Assembly (NCBI RefSeq): GCF_007678255.1
Contig: NZ_VEED01000031.1
Span: 1 to 33,816, forward strand
DNA: 33,816 nt
Source: Bacillus sp. X1(2014)
Lineage (GTDB): Bacteria; Bacillota; Bacilli; Bacillales_B; DSM-18226
Direction: 5' to 3'
Shown here: piece after piece, positions 21,492 through 29,599 of the stretch
How positions within the stretch are numbered: the first letter of the stretch is position 1
How the letters are laid out: every line of letters starts with the position of its first letter
Notes under the pieces: generated by a model
What the model was told of the DNA's origin: nothing
What the model saw: only the letters and a program-made list of their open reading frames with translations
Database searches by the model: none
Made by a program: the position numbers and the translations under genes

Positions 21492-22484
21492 TTGGATGCA
21501 AAATGTATAAAATTCTACGAATTCGGTATTCCTAAAGATGTTTTAAAAGTTGAATATAAAGGCATTGAACCACCAAATGATAATGAAATACTTGTTCGAA
21601 TGGTAGCACGACCTATAAATCCTTCTGACTTAATACCGATTAGAGGGGCATATTCTCATCGGATTTCTTTACCAAATATTCCTGGTTACGAAGGAGTTGG
21701 AATTGTAGAAGATGTTGGTTCTTTAGTTTCTCATAATCTTATTGGTAAACGTGTTTTACCTTTACGTGGGGAAGGCACTTGGCAAGAATTTGTTAAGACA
21801 TCAGCAGAATTCGCAGTTTTTATACCAGATTCTATTAATGACTTTACGGCTTCACAGATGTATATAAATCCAATAACGGCATTGGTAACTTGTACGGAAG
21901 TTTTAAAATTAAGACCAGATGATGTTTTATTGGTTAACGCGTGTGGTTCTTCTATTGGGCATATTTTTACTCAATTATCGAAGGTTTTAGGTTTTCGATT
22001 GATTGCAGTTACTAGAAATAATAAATATACAGAAGATCTACTTCATCTTGGTGCCTCTTATGTGATAGATACCTCTAAAGTCCCACTCTATAAAACAGTT
22101 ATGGAATTAACAAATGGAATTGGTGCAGATGCTGCTATTGATTCGGTTGGAGGTTCATCTGGAAACGAATTGGCTTTTTGTGTACACCCTAATGGTAATT
22201 TTTTAACTATCGGTCTTTTATCTGGGGTACAAGTAAGCTGGGCAGATATAATTAATAAAGCAAAAGTGAATGCTAATATGTTTCATTTACGAAATTGGAA
22301 TAAAAATGTCTCAGCAGATAAATGGCAAGAAATTTTTAACCAATTGATAACCCTAATAAATGATAAAAGATTAAGTTTGATGAAGGTAGATTCTCAATAC
22401 GACTTATTAAACGTAAAAAAGGCTGTTGATGTTGTTGAATCTTCTAAAACAACCACAGGGAAGGTGTTCTTAACAAGCTATTGA
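21492..22484 (+). CDS. Zinc-type alcohol dehydrogenase/quinone or enoyl reductase-like protein
   Basis: 330 residues of the medium-chain dehydrogenase fold. PINPSDLIPIRGAY and PNIPGYEGVGIVEDVGS mark the catalytic domain. VNACGSSIGHIFTQLSKVLG is the NAD(P)-binding glycine-rich turn, and GADAAIDSVGG follows. The structural-zinc cysteines are absent, as in quinone oxidoreductase or mitochondrial-type enoyl reductases. It likely reduces an activated double bond with NADPH. The start is TTG 21492 after AAGGAGA. It is a single-gene cassette between R29 and R30. Confidence 0.85.
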   Translation: MDAKCIKFYEFGIPKDVLKVEYKGIEPPNDNEILVRMVARPINPSDLIPIRGAYSHRISLPNIPGYEGVGIVEDVGSLVSHNLIGKRVLPLRGEGTWQEFVKTSAEFAVFIPDSINDFTASQMYINPITALVTCTEVLKLRPDDVLLVNACGSSIGHIFTQLSKVLGFRLIAVTRNNKYTEDLLHLGASYVIDTSKVPLYKTVMELTNGIGADAAIDSVGGSSGNELAFCVHPNGNFLTIGLLSGVQVSWADIINKAKVNANMFHLRNWNKNVSADKWQEIFNQLITLINDKRLSLMKVDSQYDLLNVKKAVDVVESSKTTTGKVFLTSY

Positions 22485-22495
22485 GGTTAATTCTT

Positions 22496-22568
22496 TTTCA
22501 ACTAAAGGGTGCTTGAGTTGAAGAGTTAAGCTTTATTTTAACTATCAGGGCAGTTAAGTTGAAGTAGG
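22496..22568 (+). repeat. Array repeat R30, complete, short AT hairpin
   Basis: TTTCAACTAAAGGGTGC and TTGAAGA, stem AGTTAA/TTAACT (22524-22542) replacing the usual GC stem, and right arm CTATCAGGGCAG plus TTAAGTTGAAGTAGG. Confidence 0.8.
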
Positions 22569-22611
22569 CATATGTTTATTTAGTAAAAAAATGGGGGTTA
22601 TGACCTTTTGT

Positions 22612-22620
22612 TGATATAAT
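22612..22620 (+). promoter_or_regulatory. Extended -10 promoter
   Basis: TGATATAAT lies 38 bases before the start of the small membrane protein gene. Confidence 0.55.
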
Positions 22621-22657
22621 TGAAATAGATAAATAAAAGGTAAATAGGAGATATTTT

Positions 22658-22873
22658 ATGAAGTTAACGACTTTTTTTGAGCCTGTTTCTAATCTTTCTA
22701 AAAAGCAAAAAATATTGTGGTCGATTTTCTTTCTTGTTTTATTTTCTGATATTATCACTCGTATTCTAAAAATTGAATCATTCTTGGTTCAAAATATAAT
22801 TGATACAGTGATGGTACTATGTCTTATTGCTTTCATCTTTGAATTCTTGTATCCAAAGAACAAAAGAAATTGA
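22658..22873 (+). CDS. Small two-segment membrane protein
   Basis: 71 residues with hydrophobic segments near 20-36 and 45-64 and a basic tail (PKNKRN). TAGGAGA upstream of ATG 22658 is a good ribosome site. It has its own extended -10 and lies between R30 and R31. The family is not recognised. Confidence 0.65.
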   Translation: MKLTTFFEPVSNLSKKQKILWSIFFLVLFSDIITRILKIESFLVQNIIDTVMVLCLIAFIFEFLYPKNKRN

Positions 22874-22880
22874 TTATAAG

Positions 22881-22960
22881 TATATGTACTTTAATTTAAG
22901 GGTCTTATTTTTAACAAAGGGTTGCTGCGGCGGCTCTTTTTCTTGTTCAATTATAGTTAA
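22881..22960 (+). repeat. Array repeat R31, diverged
   Basis: TATGTACTTTAATTTAAGGG left arm (long-arm type), core GGGTTGCTGCGGCGGCTC with a TTTTTCTTGTTC tail, then AATTATAGTTAA as a weak right arm. Confidence 0.65.
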
Positions 22961-23031
22961 TAATTCAAACCAAAATAAACACTGTAGAATATTTAAAAAA
23001 AATGTATATATCAAGGGAAACTCACCGTTGT

Positions 23032-23056
23032 AAGGCACAATTATTTGTGCCTTTTT
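23032..23056 (+). terminator. Rho-independent terminator
   Basis: Perfect stem AAGGCACA/TGTGCCTT with a six-base loop followed by TTT, not of array type. No gene is seen between R31 and this hairpin, so it may end a lost gene. The rest of 22961-23209 shows nothing else. Confidence 0.75.
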
Positions 23057-23209
23057 CATGGTACTTTTATTAATATTGCAGGTCTTGTACAGCATTATGG
23101 AATCGTGATTGTTTTTATATAAATTGTTCAACCCAATTTAAGCCAAAGTGAATACGATATGAATAAGACATTTAAAGGATGTTCTTTTAATATAGAAAGG
23201 AGAAGTTAT

Positions 23210-23890
23210 ATGTTTGAGAATGTTTCAATAATCATACCTTTTCAAAATGATTTTGGTCCCCGACTTGAAGCATTTCTATGGGTGAGAAAATTTTTTCAAA
23301 CGACCATGCCTAATGCCGAAATGATTGTTGGTAGAACAAAAGTTAGTCGATTTAATAAGGCCAAGGCTGTAAATCTTGCTGCGAAAGAAGCTACAAGAGA
23401 TATTCTTTTAATTGTTGATGCTGATACTGTGTTCGACCCTAACATTATTCTAGAATCGATAAAATTATTGCAATCTGCAGCATGGGTAATTCCATTTAAG
23501 GAAGTATATGATGTTCCAATGGATGTTACAGATACAGTGATGAAAACTAAACCGGGCTGGCCTTTAAATGTAAAATTAGAAGATTGCCATAAAGTTAATT
23601 GGATGTACGATGGATTTGCCGGTAAAGTAAACCTTATCCCAAAAAAGAATTTTGAAAAAGTCGGTGGTTTTGATGAACGTTTTATCGGCTGGGGAGGGGA
23701 AGATGACGCTTTTGCTTGGTCAGTAAATACACTGTGCGGGAATTTTGTGAACTACGACGCTAAAGTATTTCATCTTTGGCATCCACCAGCGAACAATCCA
23801 GACAGTAGAGGAAACGACGCTCTAGTTGCTAGGTACATGTTCGCAAATGGAAACCAAGAGGAAATGTTAAAAATCATTAGAGAACGTTAG
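23210..23890 (+). CDS. Family 2-like glycosyltransferase
   Basis: 226 residues. N-terminal VSIIIPFQNDFGPR is the nucleotide-sugar-binding strand. LLIVDADTVFDPNII holds the DxD metal site, and KVGGFDERFIGWGGEDDAFA is the classic acceptor/galactosyltransferase-type motif. It would transfer a sugar from a nucleotide donor to a glycan or protein. ATG 23210 has AAAGGAG at ideal spacing; an in-frame upstream ATG at 23159 has none. It is not followed by an array repeat. Confidence 0.85.
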   Translation: MFENVSIIIPFQNDFGPRLEAFLWVRKFFQTTMPNAEMIVGRTKVSRFNKAKAVNLAAKEATRDILLIVDADTVFDPNIILESIKLLQSAAWVIPFKEVYDVPMDVTDTVMKTKPGWPLNVKLEDCHKVNWMYDGFAGKVNLIPKKNFEKVGGFDERFIGWGGEDDAFAWSVNTLCGNFVNYDAKVFHLWHPPANNPDSRGNDALVARYMFANGNQEEMLKIIRER

Positions 23891-24025
23891 CTAAGTTTCT
23901 TTTTAATAAAATTTATTGAGAAAGATACACTTTAAATAACATATAATTTGAATACCATGAATTCCTCTTTCAGTATTAACCCAGAGATAATTAAGCTACA
24001 AATGTACAACATAACTTAACATAGC

Positions 24026-24062
24026 TAAATGGATTGTCCGATGGCCAGACAACCCATTTTTG
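24026..24062 (+). terminator. Terminator between convergent genes
   Basis: AATGGATTGTC pairs with GACAACCCATT (one mismatch) around a nine-base loop and is followed by TTTT. It can end the glycosyltransferase transcript and, from the other strand, may also end the stress-protein gene. Confidence 0.7.
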
Positions 24063-24068
24063 CTGTTA

Positions 24069-24554
24069 TTAATTCAATTCAACAGTTTCATTAATATCTG
24101 TCGATTTAGAATTTTGCCCTGTCATGCGTTCATAGAGAAAGGCGATTTTCTTCGTAAAATTACCGGTTTCCCAATATTCGGCTGCTTCCGCTTTTACCTT
24201 TATCAGTATAACGTTGGGATCATCATAAGAAGTTTGCATAATTTTCTCATTTGCATTGTTCCACAATTCCTTTTTCTTTTCTAAATCCTCTACGATTTCC
24301 GCTCTTCCACGGACGGAAACATAGGATTTACCTGCATAAGTCACATTAACATCTTGATCATGTAAAATTTCTTCATATTTATTAGTCTCTTTCTTAGTGA
24401 AAAACCATAAGTCGCCATCAAATTCTACTTCTTGTGTTTTCATAGGACGAGAAACAAGCCCTTCTTCAGTTACCGTAGTAAGCATGGCCGTGTCTACGTC
24501 TTTGATTAACTCTCTTAATGTTTCCATTTCTTCTTGTTTCATCAGATTAGACAT
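24069..24554 (-). CDS. ydaG: General stress protein 26-type flavin-binding protein
   Basis: 161 residues on the minus strand: a split-barrel (PNPOx-like) protein with DTAMLTTVTEEGLVSRPMKT, LWFFTKKETNKYEEI and VNVTYAGKSYVSVRGRAEI. This is the YdaG/general stress protein 26 pattern of Bacillus, a cytoplasmic FMN-binding protein induced by stress. Start ATG 24554 is chosen because GAGGTG lies six bases upstream; an in-frame ATG at 24560 and GTG at 24563 overlap the ribosome site. No clear sigma-B promoter was found. It carries no array repeat, so it is probably core-genome DNA. Confidence 0.8.
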   Translation of the reverse strand: MSNLMKQEEMETLRELIKDVDTAMLTTVTEEGLVSRPMKTQEVEFDGDLWFFTKKETNKYEEILHDQDVNVTYAGKSYVSVRGRAEIVEDLEKKKELWNNANEKIMQTSYDDPNVILIKVKAEAAEYWETGNFTKKIAFLYERMTGQNSKSTDINETVELN

Positions 24555-24796
24555 TTCCATCACCTCATTAATGTTTACAGAGGTATACTACCCTTGATAT
24601 CAACTTTTATTCAGGTATGGCGGATTACTAAACGTACTCAATCAAAATGAATTATTGAAAATAAAGTACTAAATGTAAAGCCATATAATAAGTATAGGAA
24701 GTGATAAGGAGTTTTCCTTGTTGCTTTTTTCTTCTTGTTTTCGTTTTATCTCCAACTTTCCTCCTTTAATCAAGTGAAAAGACAAGGTGAGTGAAT

Positions 24797-25231
24797 ATGT
24801 GGAAAAATGGATTAAAATTAATCGGTTTTCTTTTTCGTCAGGAAAAAAAAACAGGACTCCAAACAAAAATGATTAAAGTATCTAGTGGAGAAAGGATCAT
24901 CAAATTAACCGTACAAGTTGCAGATACACAAGAAAAAAGAGATAAGGGCTTAATGTTTGTTGGAAAATTACCTGAAAACGAGGGGATGCTATTTGTGTTT
25001 TCAGGAAAAACAAATATCGGCTTTTGGATGAAAAACACATTAATTCCTTTATCAATTGCATTTCTTGATTCAGATGGAAAAATTCTAAAAATTCTAGATA
25101 TGGCCCCTTGTATAGAGGATGAATGTCCTATTTATGATCCTGAACTTTCTTATCACTATGCAATCGAAGTAAATCTTGGATGGTTTGAAAAGAATCAAAT
25201 CAAAGCAGGGGATTTTGTAAGGCTTGATTAA
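24797..25231 (+). CDS. DUF192-family protein
   Basis: 144 residues. VQVADTQEKRDKGLMFVGKL, then GMLFVFSGKTNIGFWMKNTL and IPLSIAFLDSDGKILKI are diagnostic of DUF192, a small strand-rich domain with no established enzymatic role. ATG 24797 with AAGGTGA six bases upstream is preferred over the in-frame GTG at 24791. The N-terminus lacks a clear signal peptide. A strong terminator follows at once. There is no array repeat upstream. Confidence 0.85.
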   Translation: MWKNGLKLIGFLFRQEKKTGLQTKMIKVSSGERIIKLTVQVADTQEKRDKGLMFVGKLPENEGMLFVFSGKTNIGFWMKNTLIPLSIAFLDSDGKILKILDMAPCIEDECPIYDPELSYHYAIEVNLGWFEKNQIKAGDFVRLD

Positions 25232-25276
25232 AATCACCTCACCTCTATGAGTACTTAGAGGTGAGGTGATTTTTTA
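25229..25276 (+). terminator. Strong terminator of the DUF192 gene
   Basis: AAAATCACCTCACCTCT pairs perfectly with its complement AGAGGTGAGGTGATTTT around a ten-base loop, followed by TT. A 17 bp stem, much longer than the array hairpins. Confidence 0.9.
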
Positions 25277-25307
25277 ATAGATATATATGCTATTATTACT
25301 GAAAAGG

Positions 25308-25404
25308 CTGTGAAGTAATGGATTTAAACAATCGGGTGCAAGAGCTAAACAATGAGCAGCTTCGGCGGCTGTTTTACTTGTTCCGCTAACGGAACAAAAA
25401 TTGG
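25308..25404 (+). repeat. Array repeat R32, complete, long left arm
   Basis: GCTGTGAAGTAATGGATTT plus AAACAATCGGGTGC, stem CAGC/GCTG around TTCGGCG (25356-25370), TTTTACTTGTTC tail, and right arm GCTAACGGAACAAAAATTGG. Confidence 0.8.
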
Positions 25405-25443
25405 TTGGTATGGCGAGAATTTGCTAGAGTAAGTACCCCTTGA

Positions 25444-26112
25444 ATGGATGTGGTCATATTGATAAAAGATAAAAAATATTTCTTTATTGCTCTTATTCCT
25501 TTTTTTGCGTCAATGGCATTAAATTTCCCTTTTCCTGATGTAACCCCTTATGGAGACACAGTTGTTTCGGTTTTTAATATACCTGTTCAAAATGTAAATG
25601 GGTTAAATTATGTAGGAATTACATCCTTCTTTTTACTAATTGTAAGCCTATATTTTCTTTTGAAATCATTGAGGAAATACCATAAAAGATTAGTAATGAT
25701 TGCAATTATGATCGCAATTTTTACTCCTCCTTTTCTTGCCAGATCGTTTCAAAAAACATTTGCAACAGGAATTTACGCAGTTACATATGACCGTGAAAAA
25801 AGTAATTGTAGTTTTGAAATGATTAATAAGACAACATTGAATGGAGTATGTGAACTTCCTTTTGAAAATTACAGCAGAAATGAAATACAATTCACCATAG
25901 AATTTTATGATCAAAACCAAGATAATTTACAAATGGTATCGCTTATGAATAATAATCTCCCATACGAAGTAAAGTTAGAAGGAAAAGAGAGTAAAAAGGT
26001 AAAAATTGAGGCGAATATTGATGTATCAAAGATGGAAAACCACATTGAAAATGGTGAAGCAACAGGTGTTAATATTACTATAAAGTCGGGTCGAAGTAGT
26101 CGGGAATTTTGA
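25444..26112 (+). CDS. Membrane protein with extracytoplasmic domain
   Basis: 222 residues. Three hydrophobic segments (about 10-25, 57-75 and 80-95) precede an ~120-residue outer domain, strand-rich, with two cysteines (KSNCSFEM and NGVCELPF). The domain has the alternating pattern of an Ig-like or beta-sandwich fold (IQFTIEFYDQNQDNLQMVS). ATG 25444 has no strong ribosome site. It lies just after R32 in its cassette. The family is not recognised. Confidence 0.6.
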   Translation: MDVVILIKDKKYFFIALIPFFASMALNFPFPDVTPYGDTVVSVFNIPVQNVNGLNYVGITSFFLLIVSLYFLLKSLRKYHKRLVMIAIMIAIFTPPFLARSFQKTFATGIYAVTYDREKSNCSFEMINKTTLNGVCELPFENYSRNEIQFTIEFYDQNQDNLQMVSLMNNNLPYEVKLEGKESKKVKIEANIDVSKMENHIENGEATGVNITIKSGRSSREF

Positions 26113-26122
26113 GAAGATATTG

Positions 26123-26474
26123 AAATCTAATTAAGCAATCGGTGGCTTTTATAATTGGTTCGGTTGAGGATTCCCGTGGTGATTTCCTCTTAACATTGCC
26201 ATATGTTTATGAGATTGATTATGAAAAACTCTCACTTTTCTCTTTTTTAGAAGAATTTATGGAGTTTGGCGATGTAGTTGAGATTTATGAATACTGAGAT
26301 GGAAAAAAAGTATTGCCAGAATCAATAAATGTTCCTAGTGAAGCAAGGACAATAAACCTTTTACAGCTTACATATAAGGATAAATTCGGTGAATATCATT
26401 TTGACAAAAAGAATTGGATAAACGAACTAAAACACGTACAGTTGTTTCGAATTGAAGCGTTACAACATTTATAA
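26123..26474 (+). pseudogene. Unknown protein interrupted by one nonsense codon
   Basis: One frame reads SVAFIIGSVEDSRGDFLLTL, FGDVVEIYEY, TGA (26296-26298), then DGKKVLPESINVPSEARTIN and a tail to TAA at 26472. Both halves look coding and are in the same frame; TGG to TGA would explain the break. No ATG or ribosome site is present at the head, so the start may also be lost. It sits between the membrane protein and R33 without its own repeat. The family is not recognised. Confidence 0.6.
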
Positions 26475-26490
26475 AATATTAAATACATCT

Positions 26491-26582
26491 CTTCAAGTAC
26501 CATGACATTAGTTAAAGATTGGAGTGGCTGCGGCGATCCTATTTTTCTTATTGCACTATAGAAGCAGGTTTGTTGAAGAAGG
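26491..26582 (+). repeat. Array repeat R33, complete, diverged left arm
   Basis: CTTCAAGTACCATGACATTA plus GTTAAAGA, stem GGAGTGGCTGCGGCGATCCT (26521-26540), TTTTTCTTATTG tail, and right arm CTATAGAAGCAG plus GTTTGTTGAAGAAGG. Confidence 0.8.
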
Positions 26583-26671
26583 ATATTTTCTGTTTTGAGC
26601 GAAATGGAATACCAAACAACCTAACACGAATACAGGGATTGAAAATAACAGGAACAAAGGAGGTATGAGAT

Positions 26672-27109
26672 ATGAGAATCAATAGAATAGATCATGTGAG
26701 TATAAACGTAAATGATCTTTCCGAGGCTAAAGCGTTTTTTATTGATTTAGGACTTGAAGTGCAAGCGGAATGGGAATTGGATGGAGAACTGTTGGACAGA
26801 ATAGTTGGGCTTAAAGATGTTAGCACGGCATGTGTAGGATTGGGAATGCCAGATGGTCAGGTATGGATAGAGCTAGTTAAATTTTATAACCCGTCAGATG
26901 AAAAAGATATTCAGCAACCTTTTGCAAATACACTGGGTATCCGACATATTTGTTTTGAAGTTGAAGATATTGAAGCTATTGTTGCAAAATTGAAAAAGAA
27001 GGGCACGGAAATCTTTAGTGAGATACAGAAATATGAAGAAAGTTATAAGTTATGCTACGTTCGTGGTCCAGAGGGAATTATTTTAGAGTTGGCGGAGATA
27101 ATCAGATAA
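26672..27109 (+). CDS. VOC-family (glyoxalase/dioxygenase-like) protein
   Basis: 145 residues with one pair of VOC beta-alpha-beta modules. IDHVSINVNDLSEAKAFFID carries the first metal-ligand His. GIRHICFEVEDIEAIVAKL carries the second His, and CYVRGPEGIILELAE carries the Glu ligand. Such proteins bind a divalent metal and act on small molecules, including aldehyde detoxification or antibiotic resistance; the substrate is unknown. AAAGGAGG before ATG 26672 is an ideal ribosome site. It is a single-gene cassette after R33. Confidence 0.85.
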   Translation: MRINRIDHVSINVNDLSEAKAFFIDLGLEVQAEWELDGELLDRIVGLKDVSTACVGLGMPDGQVWIELVKFYNPSDEKDIQQPFANTLGIRHICFEVEDIEAIVAKLKKKGTEIFSEIQKYEESYKLCYVRGPEGIILELAEIIR

Positions 27110-27302
27110 ATCTTGAATGGGACTTCAGATTTCCAACTTTAAAGATTTCATCTTAAACTATCTAGGTTGGGGTTTTTGAGTTAAAAAAAATGAGACATAA
27201 ACATTTTTTCATTTTGTCTGTTTCTATGGCAATATCATAATTTATTTTTATCAATTATTAGTAGAGCGAGCTATTTCTAAAGAATCTAACCAAAATTAAT
27301 AA
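27110..27302 (+). other. Intergenic region with nothing recognised
   Basis: AT-rich, no convincing open frame or repeat. ATGAGACATAAACATTTTTT followed by CATTTTGTC could form only a weak hairpin. Confidence 0.3.
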
Positions 27303-27352
27303 GATTGTGAATCTTTGTACTTAAACTCTACGGGCAGCTATGTTTAGGAAGT
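27303..27352 (+). repeat. Array repeat R34, hairpin-less short form, long left arm
   Basis: GATTGTGAATCTTTGTACTT plus AAACTCTACGGGCAG, then CTATGTTTAGGAAG: left flank joined to a right-arm end with no hairpin. Confidence 0.7.
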
Positions 27353-27470
27353 AATTATAGATTGTTTTAGCTTACTGTAAAAAGCAGTAGGATTTTTTAT
27401 TTACATATTGTTAGAAAAATTAGGGAATATTGTACAAGAAAGGATTGTTTGGTTAGATGGAGGTTTATAT

Positions 27471-28478
27471 ATGGAGAAAGGCAATCAGGTACAGCTTACA
27501 TCAGCAGAGATAACCGCTCTTTGGACATCCTATATTAATGATACTGCCATTGCTTGTCAGTTTAAATACTTTTTAACCATAGTTGAGGATGAAGAGATTA
27601 AAGCATTAGTCAAACATGCTTTTGGTATTGCTCAAGGAAATCTTAAAACACTAACTGAGATTTTCAACAAAGAAAAGTATCCAATACCTTATGGATTTAA
27701 ACTTATTGAGGATGTAAATATAAATGCTCCTAGGTTGTATTCAGACACATATTTTTTGAATTACCTTCATCATGCATCACAAATTGCTTTGCAAGGATAC
27801 AGTATCCATCTGTCAGTATCAGTTAGGGCAGATGTTTACAGTCATTTTAGTGAGTGTATTTCACAATTAATAAATTTTCTTAGGGATGTAAAAGAGCTTT
27901 TATTATCTAAAGGTCTTTATATCAGGTCTCCTTATTTACCTATACCAGAGGATATTGATTTTATTAAAAAACAAAGTTTTCTTAAAGGCTTTTTTGGGGA
28001 AAAGAGACCATTAGTAGGTACAGAAATATCAAACCTCTTTGTTAATTTTCAAAGAAATGCTTTTGGAGTTGAAACCTTAATAGGATTTAGTCAAGTTGCA
28101 CAGTCAAAAGAGGTAGCTAAGTTTTTATTTAGAGGTGTAGAAATTGCAAAAAAGCATTGTGATGTTTTTGGAGCTATCCTTAAAGAGGATTACCTTCCAT
28201 TACCTATGTCAGGGGATTCAAATGTAACAGAGTCTACAGCTTTTACTTTTTCAGATAAACTTATGATGTACTATACTACATCCCTTATTGCCCTAAGTAT
28301 TGGATTTTATGGTACAAGTATGGCGATGAGTCCTAGAAGGGATATAGGTCTGCATTATGTAGGACTTACTGCTGAAATAGCTATGTATGCTGAAGATGGG
28401 GCTAATATAATGATTAAAAATGGATGGCTAGAACAGCCTCCTATGGCTCCTGATAGGGATGAATTAATAAATAATTAG
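27471..28478 (+). CDS. DUF3231-family protein
   Basis: 335 residues, nearly all helical, made of two similar ~165-residue halves: LTSAEITALWTSYINDTAIA with HAFGIAQGNLKTLTEIFNKE, and GTEISNLFVNFQRNAFGVE with RGVEIAKKHCDVFGAILKE. This is the DUF3231 layout, a ferritin-like helical protein common in spore-forming bacilli with unknown role. ATG 27471 has GGAGG at 27459-27463; the longer frame from 27408 lacks one. It lies after R34 and has its own terminator. Confidence 0.85.
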   Translation: MEKGNQVQLTSAEITALWTSYINDTAIACQFKYFLTIVEDEEIKALVKHAFGIAQGNLKTLTEIFNKEKYPIPYGFKLIEDVNINAPRLYSDTYFLNYLHHASQIALQGYSIHLSVSVRADVYSHFSECISQLINFLRDVKELLLSKGLYIRSPYLPIPEDIDFIKKQSFLKGFFGEKRPLVGTEISNLFVNFQRNAFGVETLIGFSQVAQSKEVAKFLFRGVEIAKKHCDVFGAILKEDYLPLPMSGDSNVTESTAFTFSDKLMMYYTTSLIALSIGFYGTSMAMSPRRDIGLHYVGLTAEIAMYAEDGANIMIKNGWLEQPPMAPDRDELINN

Positions 28479-28498
28479 AATCAATTTCAATCCATATT

Positions 28499-28535
28499 TA
28501 AGTCCTTCTGCATAAAAACAGAAAGGGCTTATTAT
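28499..28535 (+). terminator. Terminator of the DUF3231 gene
   Basis: AAGTCCTTCTG pairs with CAGAAAGGGCTT (one bulge, one G-T pair) around an eight-base loop, followed by ATTATTTTATT. Confidence 0.65.
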
Positions 28536-28574
28536 TTTATTACATTAGGACTAAAGCAACTTCCTTCCAGATAC

Positions 28575-28657
28575 TTTGTGAAGATTTTCGCTTAAACTAA
28601 TGGGGGCAAGAGTGAAATAAAGCAACGCTATCGTGAGATGCGTTGCTTATTTATTCT
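28575..28657 (+). repeat. Array repeat R35, left half with unusual hairpin
   Basis: CTTTGTGAAGATTTTCGCTT plus AAACTAATGGGGGC, stem AGCAACGC/GCGTTGCT (28621-28647) and TATTTATTC tail. The right arm is replaced by the recombinase remnant. Confidence 0.75.
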
Positions 28658-28696
28658 AAAAAAACTTCCTATATAATTCCTGCCTGATGCTTCCGC

Positions 28697-28944
28697 TTAA
28701 CTGGGCATATTTTCACTTTTTTCATGACCTAATAGGCTTTGAATAACATCTAGAGGTGCTCCATTATTCAATAAGTGGGTTGCATAGCTGTGCCTTAGTT
28801 GGTGCGGATGAATGCCTTTGTTAATGCTGGCACGGTTTGAAATTCGCTTAATAATGTATCGCATCTGGGCAATGCTCTCGAAAAGCCTTCAATGCGTTTA
28901 TCAGATTCATACGTTTCCCATGCTTGAGATAATAACAAGTTCAT
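28697..28944 (-). pseudogene. Tyrosine recombinase (integrase) with internal deletion
   Basis: Read on the minus strand, ATG 28944 after GGGGAGAG gives [20 protein letters not shown], the N-terminal core-binding start of a tyrosine recombinase. Near 28879 it jumps, out of frame, to the C-terminal catalytic part [17 protein letters not shown] and [12 protein letters not shown], which holds the H-x-L-R-H box and the second His. Most of the catalytic domain, including the first Arg, is deleted and the active-site Tyr region is altered, so it is inactive. It is the only integrase trace in the window and lies between half repeats R35 and R36. Confidence 0.85.
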
Positions 28945-28976
28945 CTCTCCCCAAAAAATTCTTTTTTCAGGAATTA

Positions 28977-29044
28977 TTGACCGTTTTTATAAAATTGAAA
29001 CGGCGGTTCTTATTAAGCTAAAGAAGCAGGTTAATTGAAGAAGG
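28977..29044 (+). repeat. Array repeat R36, right half with hairpin
   Basis: CCGTTT/AAACGG hairpin (28981-29003), tail GCGGTTCTTATTAAG, and right arm CTAAAGAAGCAG plus GTTAATTGAAGAAGG. Confidence 0.75.
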
Positions 29045-29057
29045 AATTAGAATTTTA

Positions 29058-29066
29058 TGGTAAAAT
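29058..29066 (+). promoter_or_regulatory. Extended -10 promoter after R36
   Basis: TGGTAAAAT (TGnTAAAAT) lies 14 bases after the right arm and 61 bases before the next gene. Confidence 0.45.
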
Positions 29067-29126
29067 ATTATCATTAATTTTCTTTGTTACAGGGGATGTT
29101 TAGATTGAAAAACAAGGAGGGATAAG

Positions 29127-29423
29127 ATGACTAAGAAGAAAAACGGTATATGGTTTTTAAGTGGTTACGGGATAGCACTTATTTTACTTTTATATTTTGG
29201 GTTGAATGGTTTGGCTGTAACTACATTGGGCGATACTTTCCCAAATCCAAGGTTTATTACTGTTTTAGCTGTATTTATTATAGTTGCTTGGTCCATTGGA
29301 TTGGGAACTCGTCGATACTTAAAATGTCTCACTAATGAAACACGAAATAAAATGAGAAATTCCTTTTTAGGTATTACAGTATTCAGTTGGGTAATTACTA
29401 TAATTCTTTTTTCGGTTTCTTGA
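29127..29423 (+). CDS. Small multi-pass membrane protein
   Basis: 98 residues with three hydrophobic segments (about 9-31, 43-61 and 79-97) separated by a basic loop (GTRRYLKCLTNETRNKMR). AAGGAGGG before ATG 29127 is a strong ribosome site. It is a single-gene cassette between R36 and R37. The family is not recognised. Confidence 0.7.
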   Translation: MTKKKNGIWFLSGYGIALILLLYFGLNGLAVTTLGDTFPNPRFITVLAVFIIVAWSIGLGTRRYLKCLTNETRNKMRNSFLGITVFSWVITIILFSVS

Positions 29424-29479
29424 ATATCTAGGAAGTATTACTCCTTACAAAATAGCATGGAAATCTTAGAAACTTACTT

Positions 29480-29570
29480 ATTTCACTAACGGGTGCATTA
29501 CTTAAAGAACGTTCGGCTGCTCAAAAAAAGCAGCCGATATTGTGTTGAATGGCTGAGGTTAACCAAAGAA
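29480..29570 (+). repeat. Array repeat R37, unusual hairpin
   Basis: TTTCACTAACGGGTGC left arm, perfect stem CGGCTGCT/AGCAGCCG around seven A (29514-29536), then a diverged right arm TGAGGTTAACCAAAGAAG. Confidence 0.75.
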
Positions 29571-29599
29571 GCGAAGGATGTGGACTTCATCCGAATAGA

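Noticed and set aside
24555..24640. Sigma-B promoter for the general stress protein gene
   Set aside because: A GGGTA word is present on the minus strand, but no GTTT-type -35 at the correct spacing could be found.
28812..29021. Plus-strand open frame 28812-29021
   Set aside because: It is the shadow of the minus-strand tyrosine recombinase remnant, whose frame has clear family motifs.
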